From: Stomoxys calcitrans
Taxonomy: Eukaryota > Arthropoda > Insecta > Diptera > Muscidae
NCBI RefSeq assembly: GCF_963082655.1
Contig: NC_081554.1
Coordinates: 97,636,232 to 97,700,231 of the forward strand
Direction: 5' to 3'
Length of the DNA: 64,000 nt
The translations under genes and the position numbers were made by a program. Below, piece after piece: positions 23,697-34,635 of the stretch. The stretch's first letter is position 1, and each line of letters opens with the position of its first letter. The notes under the pieces were generated by a model. It searched no databases. It saw nothing but the letters and a program-made list of their open reading frames with translations, and had not been told where the DNA came from.

Positions 23697-24138
23697 GCTA
23701 ATCTTTAAACACCCATACAGTCGAATGCTGTTTACTTTCGGGCTTATACGTGTAAATCCCCGATTTATTACCTGTCACGATGTTGTAGACGTGTTTCAAA
23801 GCACCGCTATCGTACATTTGGAACGATTGACAAATTATGTGGGATCCAACGCGAATAAATTTTTTGAGGTCAAATGTTCATGCAATTTTGAATGTATGCT
23901 GGTCCTACTGTTGTCTCAATCTCACGATTTGGTATATCAGTTGGCGCACAGGATCAATGGTTCATGGATCAACAACTGATTTTGGACTACCACCTCGATT
24001 GAATTCACCATACCACCGATAAACACAGGTCCTTAAAGGAGCTGTGAGTACGTATAACGTCAAAAATGTCAAGCTTTGCGATAGAGCTGTCAGTTGGCAG
24101 ATTGGGTTGTCCAATTCCGAAATATAAAAGGCAACCCT
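23697..24138 (-). pseudogene. DD34D mariner fragment, family 2 (5' part)
   Basis: On the minus strand the element starts with the terminus AGGGTTGCCTTTTATATTTC (plus-strand complement ends at 24138). After a degraded helix-turn-helix region it covers the first catalytic Asp segment (a GDE..IYAYEP-type motif with a stop), breaking off near 23697. It aligns with the 5' half of the copy at 55.3-56.3 kb, so the two complement each other in coverage. Deletions and stops make it inactive. Confidence 0.7.
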
Positions 24139-24139
24139 C

Positions 24140-24600
24140 GTACAAGGAAGCAGCTCGGGTGAAGTAGTACGCTTTATCTGGAGAAGTGGAGCATGCACAT
24201 TGACGGCAAACACATTAAGAGCGTTGAATATAATGCCGTGGTCCTCAAGAATGAAGCCAAACAAATTAAGTTAACTGCGCTCAAATTAAAAGTTGGGAAC
24301 GCTGAAACAATCGCAGAAGGACTCCAGAATGTTTTAGATCTGTTCAACCTGTGAGGACCAACAACTAGCATGAATATCGGCAAAAAGACAGGCCTTTTAG
24401 TTCGACTGCAGCAAATGTTCGAAGACAATGGTCACCCCAAACCCAAGTTCATCAGTTGCCAGCACCATGTACTGGATCGCGTTCTTCGCGTAGTCATAGG
24501 CGATGATCTCCATGGATTGACTAGATCCCCGAACATGGAGTACCTCTTTGTGCAGAAATTGATGAGCAATTAATATGAACTAAAAGCAGTCTTCAGAAAT
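24140..24600 (+). pseudogene. Remnant of a DNA-transposon-type protein, family uncertain
   Basis: Reading the plus strand, HIDGKHIKSVEYNAVVLKNE and NAETIAEGLQNVLDLFN are followed by a stop, then NIGKKTGLLVRLQQMF, FISCQHHVLDRVLRVV and SPNMEYLFVQKLMSN. The layout (an IDGK segment, a TGKK..GLLVRLQ segment, CQHH) resembles proteins annotated as uncharacterised transposase-like in insects, perhaps hAT-related; I am not sure of the family. At least two in-frame stops and truncation at both ends. It lies directly against a mariner fragment on the left and a LINE end on the right. Confidence 0.45.
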
Positions 24601-24602
24601 GG

Positions 24603-25061
24603 TAAATGCTTGAAGACACACTGGACAAAGATGAGACTCCAAACAAAAATGCCCGGAGCAACCAGTGCTGGGAGCGTGCAATCAAAGTTATGGAGACTTA
24701 TATAACTCGGTATAGCTTTCGTATCATAAGGGGACACAAAGGACTAAGAGCTCTCGTAAGCAAAAACGGTGTGACAAGTGATAATATGTGTATGGCATGT
24801 GGGGAAGATGATGAGATATTGGAGCATTTTCTATGCTTTCGCGGCTAACAGACATCAGTACTTATGTGGAGACACAATACAAGACATACAAGGGCATGAT
24901 ATGGAAAACAATTAAGGATTGTAAAGTTGCACTGAATTCCTAACTTGGACTTTCTTTTTCAAGGGTACTGTTTAGTATTTAGAGCGCACAACAAGCCGAT
25001 TACTGGCTTAGGTAGATGTCCATAGTGGTATGGGCGGATTAATATCGAACTAACCTATATA
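24603..25061 (+). pseudogene. LINE 3' end with Cys/His knuckle (second LINE family)
   Basis: An 80-codon open stretch ends with MCMACGEDDEILEHFLC, the C-terminal Cys/His motif also seen at 60.4 kb, preceded by a conserved ITRYSFRIIRGHKGLRAL segment. It runs into the family 3' end (TAGATGTCCATAGTGGTATG, then GGCGGATTAATATCGAAC). 5'-truncated copy, inactive. Confidence 0.7.
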
Positions 25062-25799
25062 ACTCCTGCCGCAACAAGGACAACCACCCACTAAGATTCA
25101 TCCTCTCCAATGGCAACGTGGGTGTTTGATGATGTCACATATATATGGCTCTTAAGCTTGTGTTATATAACTGCTTATATATTATATATATGTATAACAA
25201 TTATATAACTGCTTAAAGTGACTGCGAAAACTTGCTTAAAATGCCGAAATCATTTTGTGCGTGAGGTTTTGTTAACTGAAACGATAAAATTCATGTTTAT
25301 TGTTTCAATTATCCGCAATTTTCAGTTAAGCGTCATTCGGATAAGTGAGATTCGTTTTCAGTTAAACGATCAGACATTAATGAAAACGAATTTTCGCGTC
25401 ACCGTACAAATTATGTATGAAAAAACTGAAGTTGAAGAAGTGCAATGTTCTGAAGCACTCTTTAAAAGTCAGATAACTATTGGCGAAATGATAAGATTTT
25501 TGTTTTGCAAATTTAAACAATCAGATAGATTCGCCTAGAAATGTCTTTCATATACAGATTAAATTTGGGGTGTAAAAACATTTTCAGTTAAATCTTATTT
25601 TCAGTTGAACTAAATTTCACTTAAGCGATTTCAATTACATTGAAAACCCCCAACAATTGACGGTTCTTCCCATAAAGTTTCACTTAAGCGAGTTTCTATA
25701 CTAAAGCGTATTACAGCGGTTCCGATTGTATTTGCCAATTCTACCGGGAAGCCTTGTACAAGTTGTGGATTAAAATTTCAGTGAAAATGAGTAATGAAT
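25062..25799. other. No gene recognised
   Basis: A 106-codon open frame at 25218-25538 (plus) shows no domain I know and has AT-rich composition. Phrases such as TTCAGTTAA and CACTTAAGCGA recur at about 25320, 25358, 25617 and 25679, suggesting an old tandem repeat. Confidence 0.4.
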
Positions 25800-26580
25800 G
25801 AGTATTTTATAAGCGTAAGACCCTACATCGGCAGATCGGACTAGGCGGTAGCTATATCCAAATAACGTCTTATGTGGACGATAATTAGTTCAGATCTCAG
25901 TTGGCCAAGCGCATTTGATTGTTCCAAGTTTCAGCCAAATCGGGAATTAAATGCGCTGTTTATGTGATTGAGAACCTTAATCGGAAGATCGGCTTATATG
26001 ACAGCTATATTTGAATAAGTTGACCATACTCGCTATTGGGTGGCCAAATCCTTCTTACAGTTACAAATCTCAGCCAAATCGGACATAAATGAGCCTTTTA
26101 CGCGCTTAAGACCCTAATTTGGCAGATCGGTCTACATGGCAGTTACACCCAAATGTGATCTGATGTAGAAAATACTCAGTTCGGATATAAAGTGGCCTAA
26201 TCCAACTCACTACTCTTAATCGAGTGATAGTTACGGTTTTTAGGGCTTAAGTCCCTTAATCGACAGATCGATATATATGACAGCTATATCAGAATATGAT
26301 CCGATCTGAACCATTCTCCGTATCGGGTGTCCAAATTTCAACTCACTGTTCCAAATTTCAGTGAAATCGGGAAATAAATGCAGCTTTTTTGGGCTTTATA
26401 ACCTGAATCCGCAGATCGGTCCATATTGTCTCTATATTTAAATATGACCCGATATGGACCATATTCGGTTCGGATACCGAAGCCCTACAAAACTCCCTGT
26501 TCAAAATTGCTTCGAAATGGGGAAGCTAATGCGCCTTTTATGAGCTCAAGGCTTTGAGCTCTTTGCAAAAATTCAGCTCA
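25800..26580 (+). mobile_element. Mini-me-like subfamily B fragment, internal units
   Basis: About five units of roughly 140-160 bp with GCAGATCGG and GACAGCTATAT landmarks and CTTAAGACCCTAAT blocks. Neither end is preserved. The units have diverged more than those of subfamily A. Confidence 0.55.
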
Positions 26581-27225
26581 ATATCTTAAAGTTGACGAGG
26601 TAAAATTACTTTTTATGGGGAGATCATCAAATAATCGACTCTTTCTATAAATTTCAGAACTTAAAAGTGAAATTTCTTCCAAATTGTTGTTTTGATCTGT
26701 AATGATGCAGGTTTCCTTCAAAGGTTCATAACAAGTGATGTATCATGGATTATGACAAGCAAACTAAGTTCAACCGAATTCTAGTGCCAAGCTTTTTTCA
26801 CTCTGTACTATCATAGTTCTGATCATTATTTTATTCGAATATTGCAGCGTAGTAATTAATAAGAGTAAGTTATTCTCGCTTAGCCATTTTTATTCCCACA
26901 ACTCATGGTACAATTAAGGTATAGCATCATTAGGACAACAACAAAAAATTTACCCCCCACGACACTACCTTGATAGGTAAATGCCATAACTTCTAATGTC
27001 AAACTGGCTTTAGAAATAAACTTTGTTTTACAACTTAGCTTCTCCAAATGTGTTTTATATTTGCGTTTTCATTATTATAACACTGCTTTGTTGCTTATGT
27101 GTGGAATATTGGATCAAATAAAACATCGTTTTTAAATTCACGTTAACAAGCATTTGACATTTAGAGTTATTGCAAAATCAAAACAAATATGAAAAAATTG
27201 TACTCAGCTGTTCGCATAGCCTTCG
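26581..27225. other. No recognisable feature
   Basis: AT-rich. No gene, RNA or repeat end identified. Confidence 0.4.
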
Positions 27226-27716
27226 GATGCAAACCACCACCGAAAGATGGGGGTATATTCATAAGATGATCTGGCCATGTCCGTCTGTTTTCTGTACAGT
27301 CTTTAACAATTAAGATATTGAGCTAAAATTTTGCACAAATATTATTTTTGCCATGCGAAGGCGTGCTATTGATATACCCCTCATATGGACCGATTTGCCG
27401 ATTTAATACCCTGAGCCCATAAAAATTTGATGCAGAGAGTGATATATTTAACCCTTCTACATCCGTGCCAGGTATGATCTAGATCGGATCATATTTCGAT
27501 ATAGCTGTCATATAGACCAATCTCCCGATTAAAGATCTTGACCACTTCTTGAGATTTCTTAAGCCTCTGACATCCCTGCAAAGTACAGCCTAGATGGGAG
27601 GATATTTGGGTATAGCTGCCATATTGACCGATATCTCCAAATATTGATCTGCGACCCCATAAATATGTATATTCTTGATCGTCTTGACATTAGACGATTT
27701 AGCCATGTCCGTCCTT
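27226..27716 (-). mobile_element. Composite mini-me-like remnant (subfamily B, then a second core)
   Basis: Head ACCACCACCGAAAGATGGGG, with the core shortened to AGATGATCTGGCCATGTCC. Units follow, and then at 27640-27715 a second core (CCCATAAATATGTATATTC, CGTCTTGACATTAG, GCCATGTCCGTCC) shows that two copies are fused. It stops where a LINE begins. Confidence 0.55.
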
Positions 27717-29490
27717 CTACGTACCAAATTTCTGCCAAACCAGGCAAAAGGCAGTGACCTGTCATGACGGACACAATGACTGAGATGTCTTTTCTTGCCA
27801 GTGACAGCAAATCGGTAGATTTCATCAAATCTAGATTGGGCCACATAGTTTTTGAATGCTCACCGCCCCCTCTTTGTGACAATCTATCATTCGTTGTCCT
27901 TCGGGCCTGGTCCTGAAGACTTAGCTTGCATGTCGCTAGAGGCATACCAACAGATTCCAGTTTTCCTGGAATGTGTAGGGTAGTTCCTAGTCTCGCAAGC
28001 TCAACCGCTTTACAATTCCCTGGGAAACTCTGTAAATTTTGAATTGTTCAGCCATCTCGTTGAGAGATCTGCGACAGTCGAGGGCGGTTTTAGTGTTCAG
28101 AAATACGTTCTTCAAGGATTTAATGGCTGCCTGAGAAGATATTTGGTCCGGTAATCTTTTCGATATGATCAGTTCTAGATCTTTAGAGTACAACCCGAAG
28201 CCCACCCAGTCGTCTAGTTTGGAACCATCCGTATAGAAGCCGATGTAACTTCTATTAGCAGGGATATCGTAGTTCCAATCGGTTCTATCAGGAATAGTGG
28301 TACAGTACTTTTCATCACACAGAGGCCAGGTAGGATATAATCCACACTGCCTGGAACATCGGATATAGTATCAAGGATAACATAGTTTCCGTAACCGCCA
28401 CATGATCAAAGAGAAAGCTCCCTTAGCCACACGGCCGTGGTCGCAGCAATTTGTCTAGCCACATTGGCTAGAGGCAATAGATGTAGCATTAAAATCAGTG
28501 CATCAGATGGTGTCGTCCTCAGTGCGGCCGTGATGCCCAAACAAGCCATCCTTTGGATCCGGTTGAGTATTGAGCAGTAGGTGGACGTATGAAAACCTTA
28601 CAGCAGACCACAACACCATATAGCATAACAACACCATGACGCGCACACCAACTTTTGCCAATAGCTCTCTTCCAGGTGTATAGGGCAAAAATTGCCTTTC
28701 TTGCCTTTTCCAAAATGTTGGATTTCAATTTTAATTTCCTGTTCAGCAAAACACCCAGGTATTTTGCGCTTGCTGTAAATGGAACTGTCCTCTCAAGGAG
28801 ACAGATTCCACTGTGCATATCCTGCTGAAAAGAACTACCTCTGTTTTGCACGGATTTACACCTATACCACTTTCGATAGCCCGTTACGCTATTGCACGTT
28901 GAGCTTCCTGAAGTATATCGCTTAGAGTGATGGAAAACTTTCTCCTAACCGCAATTGCCACATCATCAGCATATATTGTTAATGGCAATATTCCAAAGTA
29001 AAGGAGACAGTACACCTCCTTTAAGTGTTCCTGTATATTCCTTGAAAGTGAGAGAACCCTCTATGTAGCCAACAAAATCTGTTTCAGCAGATTTGCCTTA
29101 ACCAGGCGATCTCCAGGGATCTTTGCATTAAGATGTCTTTCTATCAACCTCTCAAGAGTCTTCAGCATAAAGGATAACTGACTAATAGGACGTTAATCTT
29201 TCGCCTTCGTGTGGTAAGGTTTTCCAGCTTTCGGAATGAAAGTGACCTTCGTGTCCCTCCATCCCACAGTTATATATGACATGGTGATACAAGCAGAGTA
29301 TATCTCCCTAAGTCAAGGAATCAGTTTATCAAACACAGCTTGCGACTTAAACATGTGGAGATTTTTTATCGGCCAAAGGATTTTCGGCTCAGACACAATT
29401 GCCTTAATAGCCTCCGACGAATGCATACCAGTGATTGGAGAATTTCCCTGGAAATCAACGAGTACTTCTAGTGTTTCCTCATTGTGAACC
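27717..29490 (-). pseudogene. Non-LTR retrotransposon with RNase H, first LINE family, truncated
   Basis: Minus strand. The start of RT lies near 29.49-29.2 kb. The catalytic YADD is at 28962-28973, within a readable TIYADDVAIAVRRKF. The RT thumb at 28.85-28.52 kb contains AKYLGVLLNRKLKLKSN and the ARKAIFALYTWKRAIGK segment. RNase H follows (28.2-28.0 kb; IKSLKNVFLNTKTALDCRRS), and then the post-RNase H region (27.95-27.73 kb; LLSLARKDISVIVSVMTGHC). It matches 13.4-16.1 kb in the shared parts and keeps the RT centre deleted there. Several frameshifts and stops; the 3' end is cut at the junction with a mini-me copy. Confidence 0.75.
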
Positions 29491-29534
29491 ATACATTGCG
29501 CAAGCCGTAACAGAATATTATGAACAAATTTTCA

Positions 29535-29815
29535 TCGCAGGCGATGGACCACATTATATGGGAGCAATATCCAAATCTGAACCGATATGGCATTTGCAAT
29601 CCCCATCGACCTACATCAATACGAAGTACCTGTGAACAGTGGCTAGCGTTACGCGTATGACACCTACCATGATTTCGACAGACGGACGGACCCGGCTAGA
29701 TCGACTCAGAATGTCGAGGCGGTCAAGAATATTTGTACACTGCAGTGTACAGTGTTACAAACGGATTGACAAGATTAGTTTACCCCCATTTAATGGTGGT
29801 GTGTATAAAAATATA
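29535..29815 (+). mobile_element. Mini-me-like right-end fragment (subfamily D)
   Basis: ACATTATATGGGAGCAATAT, the tract GACAGACGGACGGACC, the core, and the end ATTTAATGGTGGTGTGTATA. A small inverted repeat CACTGCAGTG (29738-29747) has appeared in the core-flanking region. Confidence 0.6.
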
Positions 29816-30056
29816 CACAAATTTAAGTTGGTTTTCTGTGGTGTCGTTAATTTGTCGTAATTTTTTTATGAGTCGTGTTTTGTAGTGATTCTTGCACGAG
29901 TGATATTTTTCGCTTTTGCCACATGTTGTCTTTTAGCTTCAAGGACGATTTAAAGAAAATAGGTTCAGATTTAAATTGAGTATGATTTTTATTTAGGCTC
30001 TATAATTGATCACCTCGTACAATATTCTAACCTGTTTCATCAAATTTACTAAATTT

Positions 30057-30340
30057 CCCATGAACATTCAATTAGGGAACAGGGGATACTTCGTCTCTCA
30101 TATCGATGAGTGCAGTCCGATTTAAATTAAGGCTTAATGATAAGGGGCCTTCTTTTTTATGCCGAGTCCGAAAGGCGTGCCGCATAGCGACACAACTTAT
30201 TACAGAAGTCTTATCATGCCAGGATATTCCACAAGCAAGAGGATAACCACCGCATTAAATTTTTCTGTCACGCGTGGATTTGAGCCCAGGCGTTCGGCGT
30301 CATAGGCGGACATGGTAACCTCTGCGTCGCGTTGGCCTAC
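30057..30340 (-). mobile_element. tRNA-derived SINE, diverged copy
   Basis: Same order as 7262-7571: CCCATGAACATTC tail, GATAAGGGGCCTTC, GGCGTGCCGCATAGCGAC, a B-box relic GGATTTGAGCCCAGGCG and head GTTGGCC (plus-strand orientation). More diverged than the copies at 40.9 and 46.7 kb. Confidence 0.7.
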
Positions 30341-31590
30341 ATTTCAACAAATTTAGTTCTAACTACACTGAGTGGTTTTCGTATCATACGTATAATGGGC
30401 AGCGCCTGACTTTTTCCCTTTTTCCTCGTCCAGCTAAGGTTTCAGATATATCTTTAAAAAGAAGGAAACAGAAAATCTTGACAAATGATTTAAAAATATC
30501 TCAATTACATCTTTTACTTATCACCAAAAGGAAGAAATCGCTTCCGTCAGGGCGAAAACTTTGTTTATGTTAATTTGCGCAAGATAGGATAATTGTACGT
30601 TGTCTTGGTTTTAAAGTTTTCTTCCTCCAAAAGCCACCCTCCGCTTCCTCGTTTCTGTCACGCACTTATTGCTATGTTCGTTGCTATTATTCTCATTAGA
30701 TGTCCTGGCATTGGTCCCTACACTATTACTGTTCTCCCCCTTCGAATGACGCCAATGACAAACTGTCAGGGTATATTAAAATATATTTTATTCAATTTTT
30801 GTAGTCTTGCACCAGTACTATAAGCGCGCAAAACAGAAATCAGCTTATGTAAGCCAACGATAACTATTGCGAAGTGCTCCGGAAAAATGACTGATTTTAT
30901 ATTCCAACAGCAATGCCAGGATGTTGTAAAATGTGATGATGGCATGAAATGCGGGGGAAAGCTGCGGACTAACTTTTGATGAAGTCGATGTTTCCCACAC
31001 ATGATTGCGAATAAACATTTTAAGATTCGAGCACATACAGCACCATACACACACATATATGCTGCCATATGTTGGTGGTGTTTGTGTGTGCATGAATGTA
31101 GCAAAGGCAAAGCACATCAAAAGTAGTAAAAGTTTCAACGGTATTTTTTTGCATTATTTCCTAGCAAAAACTTTCATAAAAGTTTAAAGATATCCGTTGT
31201 CAGCATCAGCAGTTTAAGAAGCAACGTTTCCTAATGCTGTCTCAATTCCCCCAATCCTAACAAAACCCCCACATACGCAAATACCCATTTACATGTTCGC
31301 AATAACAACACACCCAAATGTATTCATTGCTTGACACATAGTTTATGGGCATGTTTGATAGTTTTTGTTGTAACAACGATTTGTCAACAAAATTTTAAAG
31401 TATCTGGGAATACGTAAAAATTGATAATTCATGTTTATATGCCCCACACTACTCACATTACTGAAGAATGTATTATGCGATGCATTATTCCACAACATAA
31501 CTACTTAGACACACACACTCTACTAGGGGCTTCGTTTCTTTCAACGAGGATAATCCCACATTTGGTCAAGTTAAAACGATATCAGATAGA
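30341..31590. other. Low-repeat region, no gene recognised
   Basis: Open frames of about 60-115 codons overlap on both strands (30593-31187) without recognisable motifs. A CA/TG-rich part at about 31020-31090 carries alternating purine-pyrimidine runs. Possibly unique intronic or intergenic DNA. Confidence 0.4.
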
Positions 31591-31700
31591 AGGCCACCAC
31601 AGCGCAGAGGTTATTACCATGTCCGCCTATGACGCTGAACGCCTGTTTTCGAATCCTGGCGAGAGCAGCAGAAACAATTTTACGCAGTGGTTATCCTGAA
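31591..31700 (+). mobile_element. tRNA-derived SINE, head fragment abutting the Helitron-like repeat
   Basis: AGGCCACCACAGCGCAGAGG (A-box-like) and TTTTCGAATCCTGGCG (weakened B box). The copy stops at GGTTATCC where the next repeat begins. Confidence 0.7.
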
Positions 31701-32510
31701 CCAATTTTCTTGAACTTTTCACAGATGGTGCATAATGATCCCGTGGTGAAAATAGGGTACTACATTTTTTGATATCTGAGGCGGGGGCGGACCCTCCCCC
31801 TTACCATATTTCAGAAACGTCAGATTTCGGAAATGGGTGGTGCGATTTAAGCTAAATTTTTTGTGATCTCATATAGCACCCTAAAAATAATAATTTGGTA
31901 TCCAAATTTCGGATGGGGTACCTTAGAGGGCCGCCCTACCCTAAAACATAATGCCCAAATGTGGCTCCAAGTCTCTGAAGGTTCACCCCCTTCCCCAAAA
32001 CACCCGCCAAAACAGGACTTATTTACAGACCATGGGAATATGGGGCTAAAATAAAAGGTGAGTGTAGAATTCGAATCTGATATTCAAATATGGGAACAAG
32101 TGTTGGGGGCCGCCTCTCCCCAAAAACCTCCCCCAAAGGGCACACATTTACGACCATAGCAATATGGGGCTGAAATGAAAGATCTTTGAGAGTAAAGCAC
32201 ACATCTGATATCAATATTCGGGAAAAGTGTCTATGTATTTGCTGACTTTTGCAGTATGAGGCTCAAATAAAGGGTTTTTTTTTAGAGTAGAACGCGAATT
32301 CGATATATATTTTCAAGGCCAACTCACTGAGTGGCCGCCCATCCCTCAAAACACCCCCTAAGCCGGTCATGTTTGCCGACTATGGAAATATGGGGCTCAA
32401 ATTAAACGTATTTGGGAGTAGAATACGAAACTGACATCCAAATGTAGGACCATGTATTTAGGGCATCACCCCTTCCCCAAAGGGTAAAAATTTTTCCACC
32501 ATGCTAATAG

Positions 32511-33619
32511 GTGGTTGCCAAAAAGTAATTGCGGATTTTTTAAAAGAAATTAAATGCATTTTTAATAAAACTTAGAATGAACTTTAATCGAATATATAAT
32601 TGCCATTTTGTTCGATAACATTTTGCTCATAGAACTTCTAGCCTTTATCTGCAAAAAACTGAACCAAGTGCGATTTTATAGCCTCATAATTGCCGAAAGT
32701 TTTACCATTTAAGGAGTTCTGCAAAGATCGATATAAATGGTAGTCTGATGGTGCAAGGTCAGGGATATATGGTGGATGCATCAAAACTTCCCAGCCAAGC
32801 TCACTCAGTTTTTGGCGAGTGACCAAAGATGTGTGCGGTCTAGCGTTGTCCTGGTGGAATATGACACCTTTACGATTGACCAATTCTGGTCGCTTCTCCT
32901 TGATGGCTGTATTCAATTTGTCCAATTGTTGACAGTAAACATCCGAATTAATCGTTTGGTTCCTTGGAAGCAGCTCAAAATATACCACACCCTTCCAATC
33001 CCACCAAACAGACAGCATAACCTTCTTTTGGTGGATATCAGCCTTTGAAGTGGTTTGAGCTGATTCACCATGCTTGGACCATGATCGTTTTCGACTAACG
33101 TTGTTGTAAACAATCCATTTTTGATCTCCAGTTATGATTCGTTTTAAAAACGGATCGAATTCATTGCGTTTAAGGTGCATATCACAAGCGTTGATTCGGT
33201 TTGTTAAATGAATTTCTTTCAATATATGTGGTACCCAAATATCAAGCTTTTTCACCAGTACAAGACTTTTTATGTGATAATGAACGGTTGATTTTGGTAT
33301 ATTTAACTTTTCTCCTATCTCACGCTCAGTTACATGATGATCCAATTCGATTAATGCTTTGATTTGGTCATCATCAACTTCATTTGGCCGACCTGAACGT
33401 GGCTTATCTTTAAGTGAAAAATCTCCAGAACGGAATTTGCGAAACCAATTTTGACACTGTCTTCCTCTAAAATTTCGCGCACTTTTTTTCTAAAGTAAGC
33501 TAAAAGTAACAGCTGATAACTGACAGAAGAAAGAAGCAATTACAGAGTCACAAGCCGTTGAAAAAATTTGTCAACCCCGATTATATGAAAAATCCGCAAT
33601 TACTTTTTGGGCAACCAAT
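32511..33619 (-). mobile_element. DD34D mariner transposon, nearly full length
   Basis: Inverted termini: GGTTGCCAAAAAGTAATTGC on the left (one base shorter than the family form) and the complement of GGTTGCCCAAAAAGTAATTG on the right, with TA next to the right end. About 1.1 kb, a typical mariner size. It interrupts a monomer of the Helitron-like repeat and holds one degraded transposase gene. It is the best parent candidate for the two 237-bp MITEs at 2.2 and 3.3 kb. Confidence 0.85.
32585..33539 (-). pseudogene. Mariner transposase (DD34D), frameshifted at the N-terminus
   Basis: The main open stretch (33345-32638, 235 codons) starts in the second helix-turn-helix (EREIGEKLNIPKSTVHYHI) and contains the whole catalytic core: D74 in ITGDQKWIVY, D166 in HQDNARPH, D201 in PDLAPSDYHL. 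The last two have exactly 34 residues between them, the mariner spacing. Upstream, 33539-33351 is open in another frame, so at least one frameshift separates the N-terminal DNA-binding part. After FFADKG there is a premature TAG; a short tail (KFYEQN.., ending near 32585) follows in frame, and the family's usual segment in between seems shortened. Such enzymes cut and paste the element at TA sites. This copy is probably inactive, although all three catalytic residues remain. Confidence 0.85.
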
Positions 33620-33973
33620 ATTTGAGATAGTGGTATTTGAAAGAAGAGCACGATGCTGAAATTATTTCAGGGCCAAGTGCCTCACCTCCGAAAACACCCC
33701 TAAATCATATATCTAGAGAATATCGGGCTCAAATAAGGTATTGTAAGAATGAAGTACGCCTTACATCCAAACTTAAATTTGTAAACCAATAAAGATCATA
33801 TAGGATCCAGATAAAGGCACTTATATTGCTAAACTGTTGGTCAAGCGATATACTATTTTCGTAGCATGGTATTTCACTAAAATCGCATATATGGTCGAAA
33901 ATAAATATTCCAAGGAAACGTTTTTTTCATTTAAATAAAAGAAAGCGCAGCGGAGCGGGCCCGGGTCAGCTAG

Positions 33974-34635
33974 TCACGTATTAACCAAGAAATTCAAAAA
34001 AATATGTAAAAAAAAAAAAAAAAATCTACAATTTGCCAGATGCCAAAACGCTGCACTTTTCTTTATGGGTCATTTTAGAGAGCTATGTGAAGACTTATTA
34101 AGTGAATAGGCATTAAGTTCGGCCGCATGATACATAACGACTTTGGATACCCTCACCAAGAATTTACATTTTATCCATGTTTTATTTACATTTGTGAACC
34201 CACTTAGATATTTCCTGGGTATCGGTCTCCATAGGGTAAGGATATTGAGGGGACCAAATCTACTTACTATCCTACATATTGTCTCTATCGAGTAGTAACA
34301 TAGGCTTTTATGAGTCCTGGTCTTGTTGGGGTCAAATACAACACACAGTCCCAAATTTCTGCGAAATTGGGTACAAAATGCGCCTTCTCTTGGCTGAAGA
34401 ACCTAACACGTGAGATCAGTCTATATGTCATCAATATCTCTTTATATACACAACACAGGTATTGAGGGATCTAATGCAACTCACTATAGCAAATTTCAAT
34501 AAAATAGGGGAAAAAATTCGCTCTAGTGCAACTTATTATTGGAAGTTTCAGCGATTGAAGATACTTCATACATAAAATATAATTTATGGGGGAAAGATCA
34601 GTGCTCTACAACAAAATGTCCAAGCTGAAATAAAA
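33974..34635 (+). mobile_element. Highly degraded mini-me-like sequence
   Basis: Relics of a left end (TAAGTTCGGCCGCATGATAC near 34107, GGATACCCTCACCAAGAATT) and scattered unit fragments up to about 34.6 kb. A poly-A run at about 34007-34024 lies before it. Low information otherwise. Confidence 0.4.

Larger units (their letters stand above)
31700..33973 (+). mobile_element. Helitron-like ~130-bp monomer element, copy 2, carrying a nested mariner
   Basis: Monomers with ACCATGGGAATATGGGGCT and ACCATAGCAATATGGGGCT landmarks. The 3' end is GCGCAGCGGAGCGGGCCCGG, then GTCAG and CTAG (33970-33973), followed by T. A mariner of about 1.1 kb splits one monomer (32511-33619). Without it the element is about 1.17 kb, shorter than copies 1 and 3, so monomers or the 5' part were lost. 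Confidence 0.6.

Noticed and set aside
25218..25538. 106-codon plus-strand frame as a gene
   Set aside because: Low-complexity AT-rich translation, no domain, and repeated phrases nearby suggest old repeat sequence.
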